From Thinopyrum elongatum (lineage: Eukaryota; Streptophyta; Magnoliopsida; Poales; Poaceae): a stretch of 64,000 nucleotides of DNA. The first letter of the stretch is position 1. Each line of letters opens with the position of its first letter. The position numbers and the translations under genes were made by a program. Shown here in pieces: positions 24,173 to 35,844 of the stretch. The DNA is taken from positions 65,986,171-66,050,170 of the forward strand of contig CM022303.1 of NCBI GenBank assembly GCA_011799875.1. The letters run 5' to 3'. The notes below the pieces were generated by a model, which saw only the letters and a program-made list of their open reading frames with translations, searched no databases and was not told the DNA's origin.

Positions 24173-24385
24173 ATATAAAATAACTCATCATGCTCATATA
24201 ACAACTTGTCATCATGCATCATCATTATAATAAATAACTCATCATTGGTATCATAATAACAAGTCCTACTCATCATCATCATACAACTTCTACTCGTTAT
24301 CAAAATAACAAGTCATACTCATCATCATCATAGTCATCTAACCAACCCTCCTTAATTGTTCTTAGCACATGATCATGAGTATTAG

Positions 24386-25595
24386 CTAGGACCTAACTAC
24401 CCTCTCTAAGATAAAATAGCATAAAACAAAGATAGGCCCTGACTCTCCATTATGGAGAATGGAGATTATCATGTCTCCAATTCTTGCGCTTCGCACAATG
24501 TTGCTTCCAAGTAGCTCCCTACGATTGTCCATACATTTTCTCCAATCTTTGATTGTCATGTCTTCATCGGTTTTAGAAATCCAATATGAACAGCAGTGAA
24601 GCCTAGGATGACCTGGCCGTAAGCTCATAACATCAAGACGACCTTTCGAAAACATTAGATCAAGCACACAATCCTTCGGGATTTTCTGTTGAAAAATATA
24701 ATAATAACATCGTAGTTAGCAATGTAGTTTAGCTTTAGAAGAATATATGCAAAAGATGCATGGATGTCGTAATAGTAAAAAATCTTACCATGCCATCTCC
24801 ACGGATGTTACCATAGGTCAGCACGTGCACTAGTGGCACGTATTGACCATAATGTGCAGGAGTTTGATAATTGATATTGTAATTCTAAATATCAATAATA
24901 AATGAGATAAGATGATCTTTCTCCTGATAAGTTAATTCTGCGCCATCCGTGTAGTAGGTTCTGTCTACCATCTTCCGTACATTTTTTGAAGAATGAAAAT
25001 ATGCTGTCAATGGAAATAAGCTGTCAACTATTTTGAAATAAACAATATAAATTACTTAATAACTATTTGGAGAAACTCACATAGTGGTAGAATTGGAAGC
25101 GTATCAACAAGGACCCAAACGTCCATATTATCTTGGTCGATGTCAGGATCACCAAGATCCAAGGTGACAAGCATACCCTCATGAAAATTATACGTCTTGC
25201 AAAGTGCTTCCCAATTCGGGCAACCAAAATGGGATACGCTCTCAGAATTGTATAGTTTTACAGCAAAATCAAAACCATGATGGGTCCTTAGGTGAACTGT
25301 CTTTGTTTCCATACTTTCATGATCTTCAAAATCCATCCTCTCCAAGACATAGCGTCTTGCATGGCATGGGATAAGCTAGTCGAATTGTAAAAGACGAAAA
25401 TTACACGTTGACGAAGCAGAAGTCGTGCTTAATTACAAAAAAATACTTGTCGTCGTTGCGTACCGTTTCAACATCGAAGGTCTCCTGGAGCTTAATACTG
25501 AAGCGCCGACCTTCTACCAGGTGAGGCCTGTCGCACAGACCCCGGTCATCGCCACACCAGTCGCACTCCGGGAGCCTATCGTCGTCGTCAGACAT
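24386..25595 (-). pseudogene. B3-like DNA-binding protein gene remnant inside CACTA-III
   Basis: Minus-strand exon-like pieces are in order. At 25595-25401: DECDWCGDD-type N-terminus, then RRFSIKLQETFDVE. At 25345-25052: VHLRTHHGFDFAVKLYNSE, WEALCKTYNFHEGMLVTLDL and LPILPLCEF. At 24960-24790: text ending HVLTYGNIRGDGM, with one internal stop. At 24667-24386: FSKGRLDVMSLRPGHPRL and NRRELLGSNIV. The alternation of an FxVKL strand, a tryptophan turn and an EGMLVTLDL strand resembles plant B3 domains. One stop and the unresolved introns make it a probable pseudogene. The role in the element is unknown: captured gene or element-specific protein. Confidence 0.5.
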
Positions 25596-25746
25596 TTCCT
25601 ATGTTCATACTCCAAAGATTAAACTTGTACAATTCAATATATGTACTACAAAAACTAAATTAGATCATTATTATTCATCACGGGTTGACTATCAGTCTGT
25701 TGAGTCTTTTCTTGAAAACTCTCAGCTCACGTGGTGTATATATTCG

Positions 25747-26060
25747 ACCGTTGGTGAAGGTCGCTCCTCCCTTCGTTCCCGAGTGCATTACACCAAAATG
25801 TCTAGCACACGGAAACGAAGGAGAAGCGACCCCCACGACAACAGTCGGGATTCTTCGTCCTCTAATATATGGTGGAGACTCTCCCTCATTGATTCCTCTC
25901 TGACATTTGCGACCGTCGGTGATGGTCGTTACTCCTCCTTCCCCAAGTGCATAACAAAGGTCTAGCACAAGGAGAAGAAGGAGAAACGAACCCCACGACA
26001 ATAGTCGGGATTCTTCTTCTCTCATATATGGTGCAGACTTTCTCCCTCACTCATTTGTTA
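25747..26060. repeat. Direct duplication, about 160 bp, two copies
   Basis: 25747-25895 and 25908-26060 share GACCGT(T/C)GGTGA, AACGAAGGAGAA-like text and CAGTCGGGATTCTTC, with small indels. It lies next to the first exon of the B3-like remnant. Confidence 0.7.
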
Positions 26061-26935
26061 ACTGTCATGTATGGAGCCTCGTCAGACTTAAAGTCAACCC
26101 GAAATGTCATTTAATTATCTTTCTACAAAATCCGGGCGACTCGATATTTCCTACATATTCTAGCACAAGTCATGCCAAAATTCACGGAAAAATGCGGCAT
26201 GACCTTTGCTAAAAAGGACATATATCGAGCGCCTGAAATTTGCCAGAATGGAAATTAATCAACACTCCGGCAAAACATAGGCCACTGTGAGGTGTTCCCT
26301 GCAAACATAGGCCACTCATGTAGCCACTACTCTACTACAACTATCAAAACATCTACATCATCATCGACATGGGGATTTGGCTTGTCTCACCTCGAGGTCG
26401 GAGGTGGTCGGTGACGGGGACGACGGCGGGGATGATGCAGGGGCTCCTTGATTTCTGCAAAAACAAAATATAAACAAAAACATTATTATCCTCATCTTAG
26501 GACTTAGTGAAACCCTATGTCTAAAACATCCTAGTTCTAGCCCTACCATTTACTAAAAATACCTTGTTCTAACCCTAAAAATTGAAAAGACCTATACATT
26601 TACTAAAAATACCCTAGTTCTAGCCCTAACATCTGTCCATCCATCCATCTATCTATATATCCTCATAAACCCTAGAAAAATGCCCTGGTTTTTTAACTAC
26701 TGTCTACTTCTTGAATCATAGAAAAATGCCATAATTTCACATAACTTAGAAAAATTCCTATTCTATTCAAAAGACCTACATTAATTATTTTTTTCAATTC
26801 TATTCAAAAAACCTATATTTACTAAAAAAAATCTCATATAGCATAATACATTTCTGTACCTAAAAATTCCTAAAAAATTCTATTACTAAATTCTTTTACT
26901 AAAAAATCATATACCTAAATTTTTATACAAAGAGA

Positions 26936-27240
26936 GATGGGAGGAGGAGGAGGAGGAGGGAGGAGTGAGGGCTTCGGGCGGCTGGGGGATGGAGGAGAGA
27001 GGAGGGCAGTGGGAGGAGGGAGGAGGGAGCAGGGTGGTCGGAGGAGGGAGGAGGGAGGAGGGGCCGCCGGCGGGAGGAGGGAGGAGAGACGAGGGCCACC
27101 GGAGGGAGGAGAGAGGGAGGCAGATACCTTGGGGGCGACGGTGGGTAACGGCGGGCGATGGCGGCGACGGTGGGCGACGGCGGGCGACGGCGGCGATGGT
27201 GGGTGGCGGAGTGAGCGAGTGAGAGTGTGAGGGGGAGAGT
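26936..27240. repeat. GGA-rich low-complexity region
   Basis: Long purine tract of GGAGGA/GGGAGG repeats followed by GGCGACGG repeats. Overlapping open frames on both strands are compositional and are not called as genes. Confidence 0.8.
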
Positions 27241-27873
27241 GAGGACGCGCGCGGGCCGGGGTGTGGATAAGGTGACGTAGTAGTAGCGCTGGTTCGTAAC
27301 CACCGCTACTACTAAGCTCATTAGCAGTAGCGGTTTTATAGAACCAGCGCTACTACTATGATAATTAGCAGTAGCGGTTTTATAGAACCAGCGCTACTAC
27401 TAAGGCTAAGCATGTAAAAATAGACATCAAAAATAAATTGCTCGTCAATGATCTTTTTGTGTAGAATCTAAATAGTCAATATGAATCCTCACCGATTTAG
27501 GAACCGGTGTGGATTCATATTGCGGCCACAAATCCTACACATAGAGTTCAATGAAGACCAAGTGGTTGTGATAGTTTGAGAAGCACCATATTTAACGTGG
27601 TAAACATTCTGTTCGCGGAGCGAGGTGGGACTAAACATTGGGCATAGGGGGGGGGGGCTGAATTTAGCAGTAGCGCTGGTTGGAGGAAAGCGCTATTGCT
27701 AAGTACAATAGCAGTAGCGCTTCTTACGTATGAGCGCTACTAGTATACCTAGCCTGCCGGCAACGGTCTGGCAATTATAGTAGTAGCGTGTTTTTTAACT
27801 ACAGCGCTACTGCTATGTGCATAGTAGCAGCGCTCCTTCTGCGCAAGCGCTACTGGTAAGTAGTAGCAGCGCT

Positions 27874-28728
27874 GGGACAATTGCATTTTTGCCCCTAGTT
27901 GGAACCAACCCACGGGGTTTGCCCTTACTTTTCGACTCTGCTCAGTTTTGCCCTTAGATTTGCCCTTGAGGTCACCCGAATGCCCTTTGACCGTTTGACC
28001 AATACTTTAAAAATTCATAACAAATTCATATGAACGCGGAAAAATGTAAATAAGATATCAAAATGTTCAGACAAACATTACCTTTATGTGCATATCATTT
28101 GCATTAAGGACAAAAGTATCATTTAAACTACCCGATGTTATTAATGTTATTAACATTATTAAAATAAAAAGGTATAAAAAATACTTTTTCCATGAATAAA
28201 AATTACATGCAAATGTAGGTGATGTTTTCTGAACATCCTGATATATTTTTTACATTTTTCTGAGTTCATATCAACTTGTTATGAATGTTCAAACGACTTT
28301 GACTATTATTTTGAAAATTCATAACAAGTTGATATGAACTCAGAAAAATACAAATAAGATATCAGGATGTTCAGAAAACGTCACCTACATTTGCCTGTAA
28401 TTTTTTCCTGAAAAAAGTATTGTTTATATCTTTTTATTTTTAATAATGTTAATAACATTAATAATCTTAGGTAGTTTAAACGGTACTTCTGTGCTGCATG
28501 CAAATGACATTCACGTAAAGGTAATATTTATCTGAACATTTTGATATCTAATTTGCATTTTTCTGAGTTCATATCAATTTGTTATGAATTTTCAAAGTAT
28601 TGGTCAAACGGTCAAAGGGCATTCGGGCGAACTTGGAGGAAAATCTAAGGGCAAAACTGAGCAGAGTCGAAAAGTAAGGGCAAAACCCGTGGGTAGGTTC
28701 CAACTAGGGGCAAAAATGCATTTGTCCC
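27874..28728. mobile_element. 855-bp fold-back (near-complete palindrome) nested in CACTA-III
   Basis: Arms of about 420 bp are inverted copies meeting near 28301. The ends read GGGACAATTGCATTTTTGCC and, inverted, GGGACAAATGCATTTTTGCC. Motifs such as TTGCCCTTACTTTTCGACTC recur inverted near the other end. It is non-coding, and no obvious target duplication is seen. It may be a fold-back MITE of Mutator or unknown type. Confidence 0.85.
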
Positions 28729-30676
28729 TTTAAAAAGCGCTACTGATAAGCTCCTGTGTATAAGGTTTTCCCTAGTAGTGAGAAGTGACCTCTCTTTCTC
28801 CGTGCTTGGTCAAACAGGAAGTTTTCGTATATCTATCCGACGCTATTACATATATACAATATAACATCTCTTACGATCCCTAACATCATCCACTAAAATC
28901 CATTTGCAATTCCATATGCTATTCTCCCTTTTCAGGTATGACGTAGTCAACAAAGAATCCCACCAATTCTTCTTGAATTGCATGTATGCGATCATGTGGT
29001 AGGAGTTCATCCCGCCTCTCCCGCATCTAATTTAAAGAAGGGGGTCAATACATATATATGAATGAAACTCAACACAATTGATGGTAATAAAATAAAATTG
29101 TGAATATTTTTACGTACTTCAAATTGTCGGTCTGAGAAGTCCCGCTCAGAGGTCGAGTAGCGCATGAACTCGCAAACGTAGTATCCACATAAATTATTTC
29201 CGGGTGCCTGCAACAACCACTTTACGAGAGTAGAGTTCAATCAAAATCATAATCAAGCATGATAATGGTATTGATGAAACTAGAATCAATGAGAGATGCG
29301 CGGAACTAGCTAGTTCTACTTACTTTAGGGTGTGTAAATTGCAGCTCATTCTTCAGACCCAGAACCATTCTGGTGAACTTTTTCCAAACCCTGCCCGGCA
29401 AAGAAAATGATTACATGATATCAGGAAATGAACGAAAGTTGTCGATATGGTGCGATAATGATTGAACTTACTTCTGGAGCATTTCACTCATGTCTGCCCA
29501 TAGCTTAGGATCTTTATGTCTCGACTCTAACACTGTTACAACTCCCCCGTCAAGCTTAATGGATAGCAGAATAAAGTGGAAGCTGCGCACGCATAACTCA
29601 TCAATTATAGTACTTAACCTCGAGTAAGCGAAACCGAATATGCACAAGACAGTAACACTCCCTTGAAGTTGTAAGGAAAGAGTATTTCCCTTTTGTTTTG
29701 ATGCCGAAGGAACGCTTTTAGCAAGTTTTCCTCAGTATCTTTGGCTCTATTTTGTACCGCCCATTCATTTACGGTATTTGGGCTAATGAACTCAATGTCA
29801 TAGATTTGTCTTCTTTTGCATTAGACTATCTTCAATCTGCATAATATAGTGAGGATAATTATATATACATGCAATGAAGGAGCTGAGCTAGAGACTTAAT
29901 TACAGAAGTAATACTTACAGACAGTAGCAAGTCATAAGAGTTTTGGCGATGGCGTCCTGATTGAATAACTAAAATAATTCCACAAATTCAACGTACATCA
30001 GGTCGACTCCAATGAAGTCGTGCTCATCTTTATTTCCCAGCAACATATTATCGGTCTCATCCTTGCTGCAGGTTTCCAAGTACGAGCCATGCAATCTTCA
30101 CATCATCTTTGGTAGATGCGGGAGCTCATCAGGTTTGACGAGAGGCTTCCCGTGCTCGTATCTAAAGGGCGCTACTACCTCAGCCATTTCAAACTATACA
30201 TCATCGCCCACGTAATAACCAACAGTGGTACCTGGCGCTTGCCCCGGATGATTAGGGATATTGCTAGACACCTTGAGCGGGGGGCACGATTGCTTCTCCT
30301 GTTCGCCGAGCTGGGGAACTGTTTTCCAACTTCGTCTTGCAGCACTAGTAGTACTTCCCGACCGCCGCGCTTCATCATATGTCTTTCCAATACAGCGGTC
30401 ATAGAGTGATTCTGGCGGAGGTGATGGTGGTCGCTTAAGGGCATCAAGAGTGCGCTTTGATTTCACCAGATCTACTTTCTCCTTTGGAGGTGGACGTTTC
30501 CGTTCAAAATGGGCCTGCACTTCGGCAGCCATGATGTCCTTGCTTTCCTCGTCAGTCCTCTCATATGGTAACTTTGGAGGAGCCCTGAGGCTTGGACCAG
30601 CTCTGAATTTCTTGCGTGTTGTACAGCTAGCCGGAGCAGCAGCACCTCTCTTTCGCTGTTGCTGAGGCGGCGGAGT

Positions 30677-30830
30677 CCGCTAACGCGCCGAAGGAGGTGG
30701 AGTCCACTGACGCACTGAAGGAGGCGGAGTCCGCTGACGCGTCGGTGGAGGTGGAGTCCGCTTACACGCCGGAGACAGCTGAGGCGGAAGAGGACTCTGT
30801 TGAGGGCCTCCTCCGCCGGACACGGCTAAG
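30677..30830. repeat. Proline-rich coding repeats in TNPA (about 30-33 bp)
   Basis: Repeats of GGAGGCGGAGTCCGCTGACG type on the plus strand, coding RTPPPP(S/T)xRQ on the minus strand; one copy holds a stop. Confidence 0.75.
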
Positions 30831-32422
30831 GCGGCGGAGACAGCTCACGCGCTGGAGACGACTCAGACAGTTGAGATGGCTGAGCTGGACTGTGAGGAGT
30901 CTGTTGAGCGGCCTCCTCCGTCTGAGGCGGCGTCCAGTTTGGAAGCTTGATGTTCTCCTTTCTCCATACACAGGTACTCCTTAAGGCATTTTCCAGAAGA
31001 ATCTCCCCTTCACCTGTAGGGTACTCAAGCTCCAACCCCTCAAATCCTTCCATTAGTTCATCCACCCCGACAATAGCAAAGCCATGTGGAATCGGAAGGT
31101 AATGGAGAGTTCTCTTAGCTCGAGGAGGTAAGACAGAGCCGACCGCCACCTTCAAGGTCAGGTTATGGCATTTCGCCATTAGCACACAATGTTCATTCTC
31201 CATGATACTATCCATGGTGTAGCGAGGAGCTGTGATATCAGGCTGACCGAGCTCTGTGGAAGCCACGCTGCTTCTCCGCTGAGATGTTGGGGTAGCATTG
31301 GGGGCAGTGTCGAATGAAGGATCTTCGTGCCGCTAAGATGGTTGGTCGATAGCTAGCTGGCTCTCAAGTTCCTCTAGTTTCGCTAATCTTTCATTGATCT
31401 TCTGCATTTCGCTTGCTTCCTCTTTCTTCATTCTCTCTCGGCTTCTATAACCACCGTTGTCGGGAAACCCATGCACCCACGAAACGGAGCCTCATTTGCC
31501 TCGTGTTCGTCCAGGGTGTTCAGGATTCCCGAGGGCCTTGGACAGCTCTTCCTTCTCTCTGTCGAGATGGAACCTCCCTTCCTGCGCTGCCTTGATTGCT
31601 TCCTCAAGCTTTCTGACAGGTATTGCAAGTTAAGCTTTCGTCCAAACACACTTCCCTGATTCTAGGTCCAAAGTTCCCCCAACCCCGAAGAACCAAGTCC
31701 TTGACCGATCTGGCCAGTGCAATGTCGCTGTTTGGACCCCTTTAGCAAGCAGGTCTTGCTCAGCTTTGTCCCACGTAGGCCGGGCTTTGCTGTAGCCACC
31801 TAACCCTGTAACATGGTGATACTTCTTATTTGCAGCATTTTTCTTATTTATCTCTGACCTTTGCTTATCCTTCTCCGATTTCTTGTAGGCCACAAATGCG
31901 GGTCAGTGATCTTTTATCTTCGCATATTGACCGGTGAATTCTGGAGTCTTGTTTTTGTCGACAAACTTTTTGTTCAAATCTTTCTTCCAGTTCTTGAATA
32001 GTTCTGCCATCTTCTTCAGAGCAAATGCCTTGACCTTCGGGAGAATAACTGGGTTATTCTGATCCTCCTCTAGCGGCAGGCTGAGATTTGTCTTCAGTGA
32101 GTTCCAAAGATCATCTTTCTGTCTATCGTGGACATAAGAACCTTCAGGGTCCTTCTTCTTATTCCATTCTTGGATGCTGATCGGGACGCTGTCCCTAACA
32201 ATAACTCCGCACTGATGTACAAATTTGTCCTTGGTCCGCTTGGGAGCAATCGGTTGGCCATCTCGAGAGACTTCTTCGATCGTGAACCTTTCATCCTGGC
32301 CCAACCTTTTCTTCGGGCCTCCTCTCCTTACGGAAGTTTGGCTCGATCCGGAGGGCTAAAAGAAGAAAGAAGCGTTAATATATGTACGTACAAAATAATT
32401 AATGCATCAAGTCAGCAGAGGC

Positions 32423-32426
<4 letters not shown>

Positions 32427-32480
<54 letters not shown>
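32427..32480. repeat. (TA)n microsatellite in a TNPA intron
   Basis: About 27 uninterrupted TA units beside the splice junction of the first exon. Confidence 0.95.
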
Positions 32481-32483
<3 letters not shown>

Positions 32484-32507
32484 CGCCGGACTTTGCAACA
32501 GTTAAGG

Positions 32508-32620
32508 CTCCCTCCTCCATTCGGTCACCGGAGCCGTCATGATCTCCTTCCTCCTCCATTCAGTCACCGGAGCCGTCATGATCTCTCCATCCTACTCCAT
32601 TGGATCACCGGAGCCGTCAT
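32508..32620. repeat. 45-bp coding minisatellite, three copies
   Basis: Three copies around TCACCGGAGCCGTCATGATC, giving the acidic HDGSGD repeat of the TNPA N-terminus. Confidence 0.8.
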
Positions 32621-33165
32621 CCTCTCTTTCCTGACCATCGGTGTCGTTGAGAAACGACAAGGTGATATCACCTCCGTCGCAGATTATATCCCCCAACAAC
32701 TCTTCTTTTTCTAAGTCTCTACCCAACAACATGGCAATATACAACCATGAGATATGGATTAGTGGCAAACATAGACTTAATCACAACAAGGAATCATATG
32801 CATATGAGCAATGGATTGGTGGCAAACATCATGCAAAGTTCACAAGTTTTATAACAGTCAGTTTCAGACGATCGTCGAGGACTCCTCCCCCCTCATGTCT
32901 GATGAGTTGTCCTATCTTTCGAGAGAGGATACCTTGTGGACCGCCTCTCTCATGGTCGTCGAGGATACTTGCGGACCCCCCCCCCCCCTCATGTCGAAGT
33001 TATCGGGGATATGTTGAATTCCCGAGAGTGTTAGGGGTGTTCTAACGCGGCACTACACGATATAGGTGAAGGGGGATAACATCCGGGAATGTTTTCCGAA
33101 GTCTGCAATTTCGGACAGATGAACCGGAGGGGGACGGTTCCAGGTTTGCTATGCTAGCTTTAACA

Positions 33166-33440
33166 GAGAACATTCATCGAACAAACTTAATATGTGTTTT
33201 AGCAAGATCATCATGAACAAATATATTTTAACCAAGTCTATAGAAAAACAATAATATCATCTCCATATATGAGTTTTAACAAGATCATCATGAACAAAAA
33301 TTTAAACAGAGAACATTCATCGAACAAACTTAATATGAGTTTTAACATAGAACATTCATCGAACAAACTTAATATGAGCTTTAACAGAGAACATTCATCG
33401 AATAAACTTAATATGAGTTTTAGCAAGATCATCATGAACA
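33166..33440. repeat. Minisatellite of mixed 40-65-bp units
   Basis: Repeated GAACATTCATCGAACAAACT and AGCAAGATCATCATGAACAA blocks in changing order, at least five and three copies. Sits in the 5' intron or leader of TNPA. Confidence 0.85.
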
Positions 33441-33634
33441 AAAAATTCACACTAATTTCTATGAACAAAAAAAATTCCACACAACATCTCATCTCATCTC
33501 CACAAAACATCTCATACATCTCATCTCATCTGAAAAAACAGAGCACATCTAAAAAACCAGAGCACATTTCGTACATCTCATCTCATCTCCACATGAGCAA
33601 CTATTTATCTATCTATCTATCTAAAAAAACACAT

Positions 33635-34009
33635 TTAGCAACTGTCGGCGGCGACCATGGAGCAGTGGCAGCAAGGTGCTCGGGGGCACTTGGCGATGGG
33701 GAGCAGGGGACTATGGGAAAGGGGGAGCTCACTCGGGGGCGCGGCGATGGAGCTGGAGGCCGGCGACGAGGACCGGCGGGCTCGGGGGCACGCGGCGACG
33801 GGGAGGAGGGCGCACAAGAAGGTCTGGCGCGTCGGCGAGGGCGTCGGGGCAGGGTGTCGGCGAGGGCGTCGGGGCAGGGCTCGGGGAGGCGACGGCGCGG
33901 TTTGGCAGCCTGGCGGCGTCAAGGTGGTCGTCGGCACCATCGGGAGAGAGGAGGAGATCGAAGAAACTGAATGGAAAACTTCTAGGTTCTTCTTATATAC
34001 CCAGAGCAT
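33635..34009 (-). other. GC-rich leader of CACTA-I TNPA, with TATA box
   Basis: GC-rich DNA downstream of a minus-strand TATATAAG. The frame beginning MLWVYKK is compositionally biased, but the same place in CACTA-II begins MLWLYK. It is better read as TNPA leader than as a separate gene. Confidence 0.4.
33992..33999 (-). promoter_or_regulatory. Putative TATA box of CACTA-I TNPA
   Basis: TATATAAG on the minus strand, adjoining the internal GTCCCGG cluster; CACTA-II has the same arrangement at 45125-45132. Confidence 0.55.
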
Positions 34010-34203
34010 TGGTCCCGGTTGGTGGCACCAACCGGGACGAAAGGCGAGCCTTTAGTCCCGGTTGGTGCCACCAACCGGGACTAAAGGTCATTTTCAGCAG
34101 CCCAAAGGGCGGGAAGCACAAACCTTTAGTCCTGGTTGGTGGCCCGAACCGGGACGAAAGGGGACCTTTAGTCCTCGTGCGAGCCACCAACCGGGACTAA
34201 AGG
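34005..34203. repeat. Internal GTCCCGG inverted-repeat cluster of CACTA-I
   Basis: Six or more copies of GGTCCCGGTTGGTG or its complement, many arranged as GTTGGTGCCACCAAC hairpins, located between TNPA and TNP2 and not at an element end. Confidence 0.85.
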
Positions 34204-34237
34204 GTTGTGCTGCCGCATCCAAAAGTTTAGTCCCTCC

Positions 34238-34312
34238 TCGCTAGTTGAGAGGGGCTCGGAGTGGTTTATAAGCGCTGCTGCCGCTACCCTCTCGAGCTCC
34301 TCTCTACTGCAG
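34238..34312. repeat. Hairpin TAGTTGAGAGG / CCTCTC...CTA
   Basis: Arms GCTAGTTGAGAGGGGCTCGG and CTCTCGAGCTCCTCTCTAC pair around GGTTTATAAGCGCTGCTG; the same hairpin occurs at 45420-45491 in CACTA-II. Confidence 0.6.
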
Positions 34313-34877
34313 GCAGTACATGCCTATCTGACGCCCTGTTGGGCCTGCTTGCACTGCGGGCCTGCATCCTGGCCCATTTCTAGGGTTTCTAGTCGTATGC
34401 AGGCCGTGGTGGCTAGTAGGTGGGCCTTTTTTTTGCAGATATTATGTTTTTAAAATTTTTATGTTATTTTTTGCATATGTTATTTTTAGTTATATAATTT
34501 TAGTTGCATAAATTATATATAATTTTAGTAGCATAAGTTTTTTTATTGATTCTTTTTAGTTGATTCCTTTTGCTATTAGAGTTTTATAAAAGCTTTTTAG
34601 TTTTCTATTAAAGTTTGTAACAAAAAATACTTTATGAAAATTCTTTTTTAACTATTAAAGTTTTTAACAATAAATACTTTGATAATTTTAGTTAATATTA
34701 TTTTGATTCTTTTAGTTGATTCTTTTTGCTATTGAAGAATATTATATTTAATTGATTCTTTTTATTTCTCCTTTGGCTATTAGAGTTTTATAAAAGCTTT
34801 TTAGTTCATTCTTTTTTGCTAATAGAGTTTTATAAAAGCTTTTTAGTTCATTCTTTTTTCTATTAGTTCAGTCTTTG
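34313..34877. other. AT-rich non-coding DNA between the two CACTA-I genes
   Basis: Repeated TTTAGTTGATTCTTTTTGCTA-like text with runs of T; no gene seen. Confidence 0.6.
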
Positions 34878-35790
34878 AGCTAAATGACCCTGAAATTGAA
34901 AAGCACTACAAATGAACTCTGAAAAGTTAGAAAGTTGGCATGGTATCATCATTTCACCAACATAGCATGTCCTAAAAATTTGAGAGGGTTACGGCAAAAA
35001 CTGCATGCACTTCGTGTACAAAATGGACAATCTCTTTCGAAGTATCACAGTTTCAGACGAAAACTCATCTGTTACAAAGGCATTTCATTGTTTAAAACTT
35101 ATTTCAACTCCAGACTTTTTGATTGTTCGACATGCACCATTCAAAGCCAGAACATCAATTTTCATCCCTTTCTGACTTCATTTGCTATTTTTCATGCATT
35201 TACTGATTTTTTTAGCTCAATGACCTTGAAATTGAAAAGCACTACAAATGAACTCTGAAAAGGTTGAAAGTTGGCATGGTATCATCATTTCACCCACATA
35301 GCATGTGCTAAAAAGTTTAGAGGGTTACGGCAAAAACTGGATGCACTTCGTGTACGGAATGGACAATCTCTTTCGAAGTATCAGGGTTTCGGACGAAAAC
35401 TCATCTGTTACAAAGGCATTTCATTTTTTTAAACTTATTTCAACTCCAGACTTTTTGTGCGTTCAACATGCACCATTCAATGCCACAACATCAATTTTCT
35501 ACCGTTTCTGACTTCATTTGCTATTTTTCATGCATTTACTGTTTTTTTAGCTAAATGACCCTGAAATTGAAAAGCACTACAAATGAACTCAGAAAAGGTT
35601 GAAAGTTGGGATGGTATCATCATTTCACCCCATAGCATGTGCTAAAAAGTCGAGAGGGTTACGGCAAAAACTGGATGCACTTCGTGTACAGAATGGACAA
35701 TCTCTTTCGAAGTATCAGGGTTTTGGACGAAATCTCATCTATTACAAAAGGTATTTCATTTCTTGACATGTAACTGCAGTGATATTCTAG
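34878..35790. repeat. 336-bp tandem repeats, nearly three copies
   Basis: Units begin near 34878, 35215 and 35550 with GCTAAATGACCCTGAAATTG and contain GGGTTACGGCAAAAACTG. The last copy is incomplete. CACTA-II has a single partial unit at 45995-46185 at the same place, just downstream of TNP2. Confidence 0.9.
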
Positions 35791-35844
35791 ATAAAAGCCA
35801 TTATCAAAATAGTTGTGGAGAGAAAGTCTTCACTTTTTCTTCGT

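Larger units (their letters stand above)
23733..28780 (-). mobile_element. CACTA-III (GCGCTACTG type), nested in CACTA-I
   Basis: Ends CACTACTTGGGATAACC and, inverted, CACTACTAGGGAAAACC, flanked by AGA on both sides (23730-23732 and 28781-28783). Subterminal regions are packed with AGCGCTACTGCTA-type repeats (23760-23950, 27275-27420, 27665-27870). No transposase is recognised; it carries a B3-like gene remnant and an 855-bp fold-back insertion. It is most likely non-autonomous. Confidence 0.92.
28919..32715 (-). pseudogene. CACTA-I TNPA-type gene with Ulp1-like protease domain
   Basis: Minus-strand multi-exon gene. First comes an acidic exon with HDGSGD/MEEE repeats (32715-32480), then a Transposase_24-like part (32356-31630: ERFTIEEVSRDGQ, ARPTWDKAEQDLLAKG), a DUF8039-like part (31266-30826: LELEYPTGEGEILLENALR), proline-rich RTPPPP repeats (30820-30680) and a segment ending LFNQDA...CYCL (about 29950). 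The Ulp1-like exons have H in FHFILLSI (about 29585), ES in VTVLES, C in LCGYYVCEF (about 29180) and the terminus DYVIPEKGE (stop 28919). Such genes are the second gene of plant CACTA elements. Stops in the acidic and proline-rich parts suggest decay. The Ulp1 histidine and cysteine remain; the usual aspartate is replaced by glutamate if VLES is the site. Confidence 0.75.

Noticed and set aside
26923..27321. Open frames of about 85-130 codons on both strands
   Set aside because: They lie in a GGA/GGCGAC low-complexity tract; the open frames follow from composition and no domain is present.
32128..32505. Plus-strand frame ending in isoleucine/tyrosine repeats
   Set aside because: Antisense of TNPA and the (TA)n microsatellite.
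33635..34055. Overlapping GC-rich frames of 120-170 codons in CACTA-I (and 44741-45142 in CACTA-II)
   Set aside because: Frames on both strands are compositional; treated as TNPA leader, although both elements start similarly (MLWVYK, MLWLYK).
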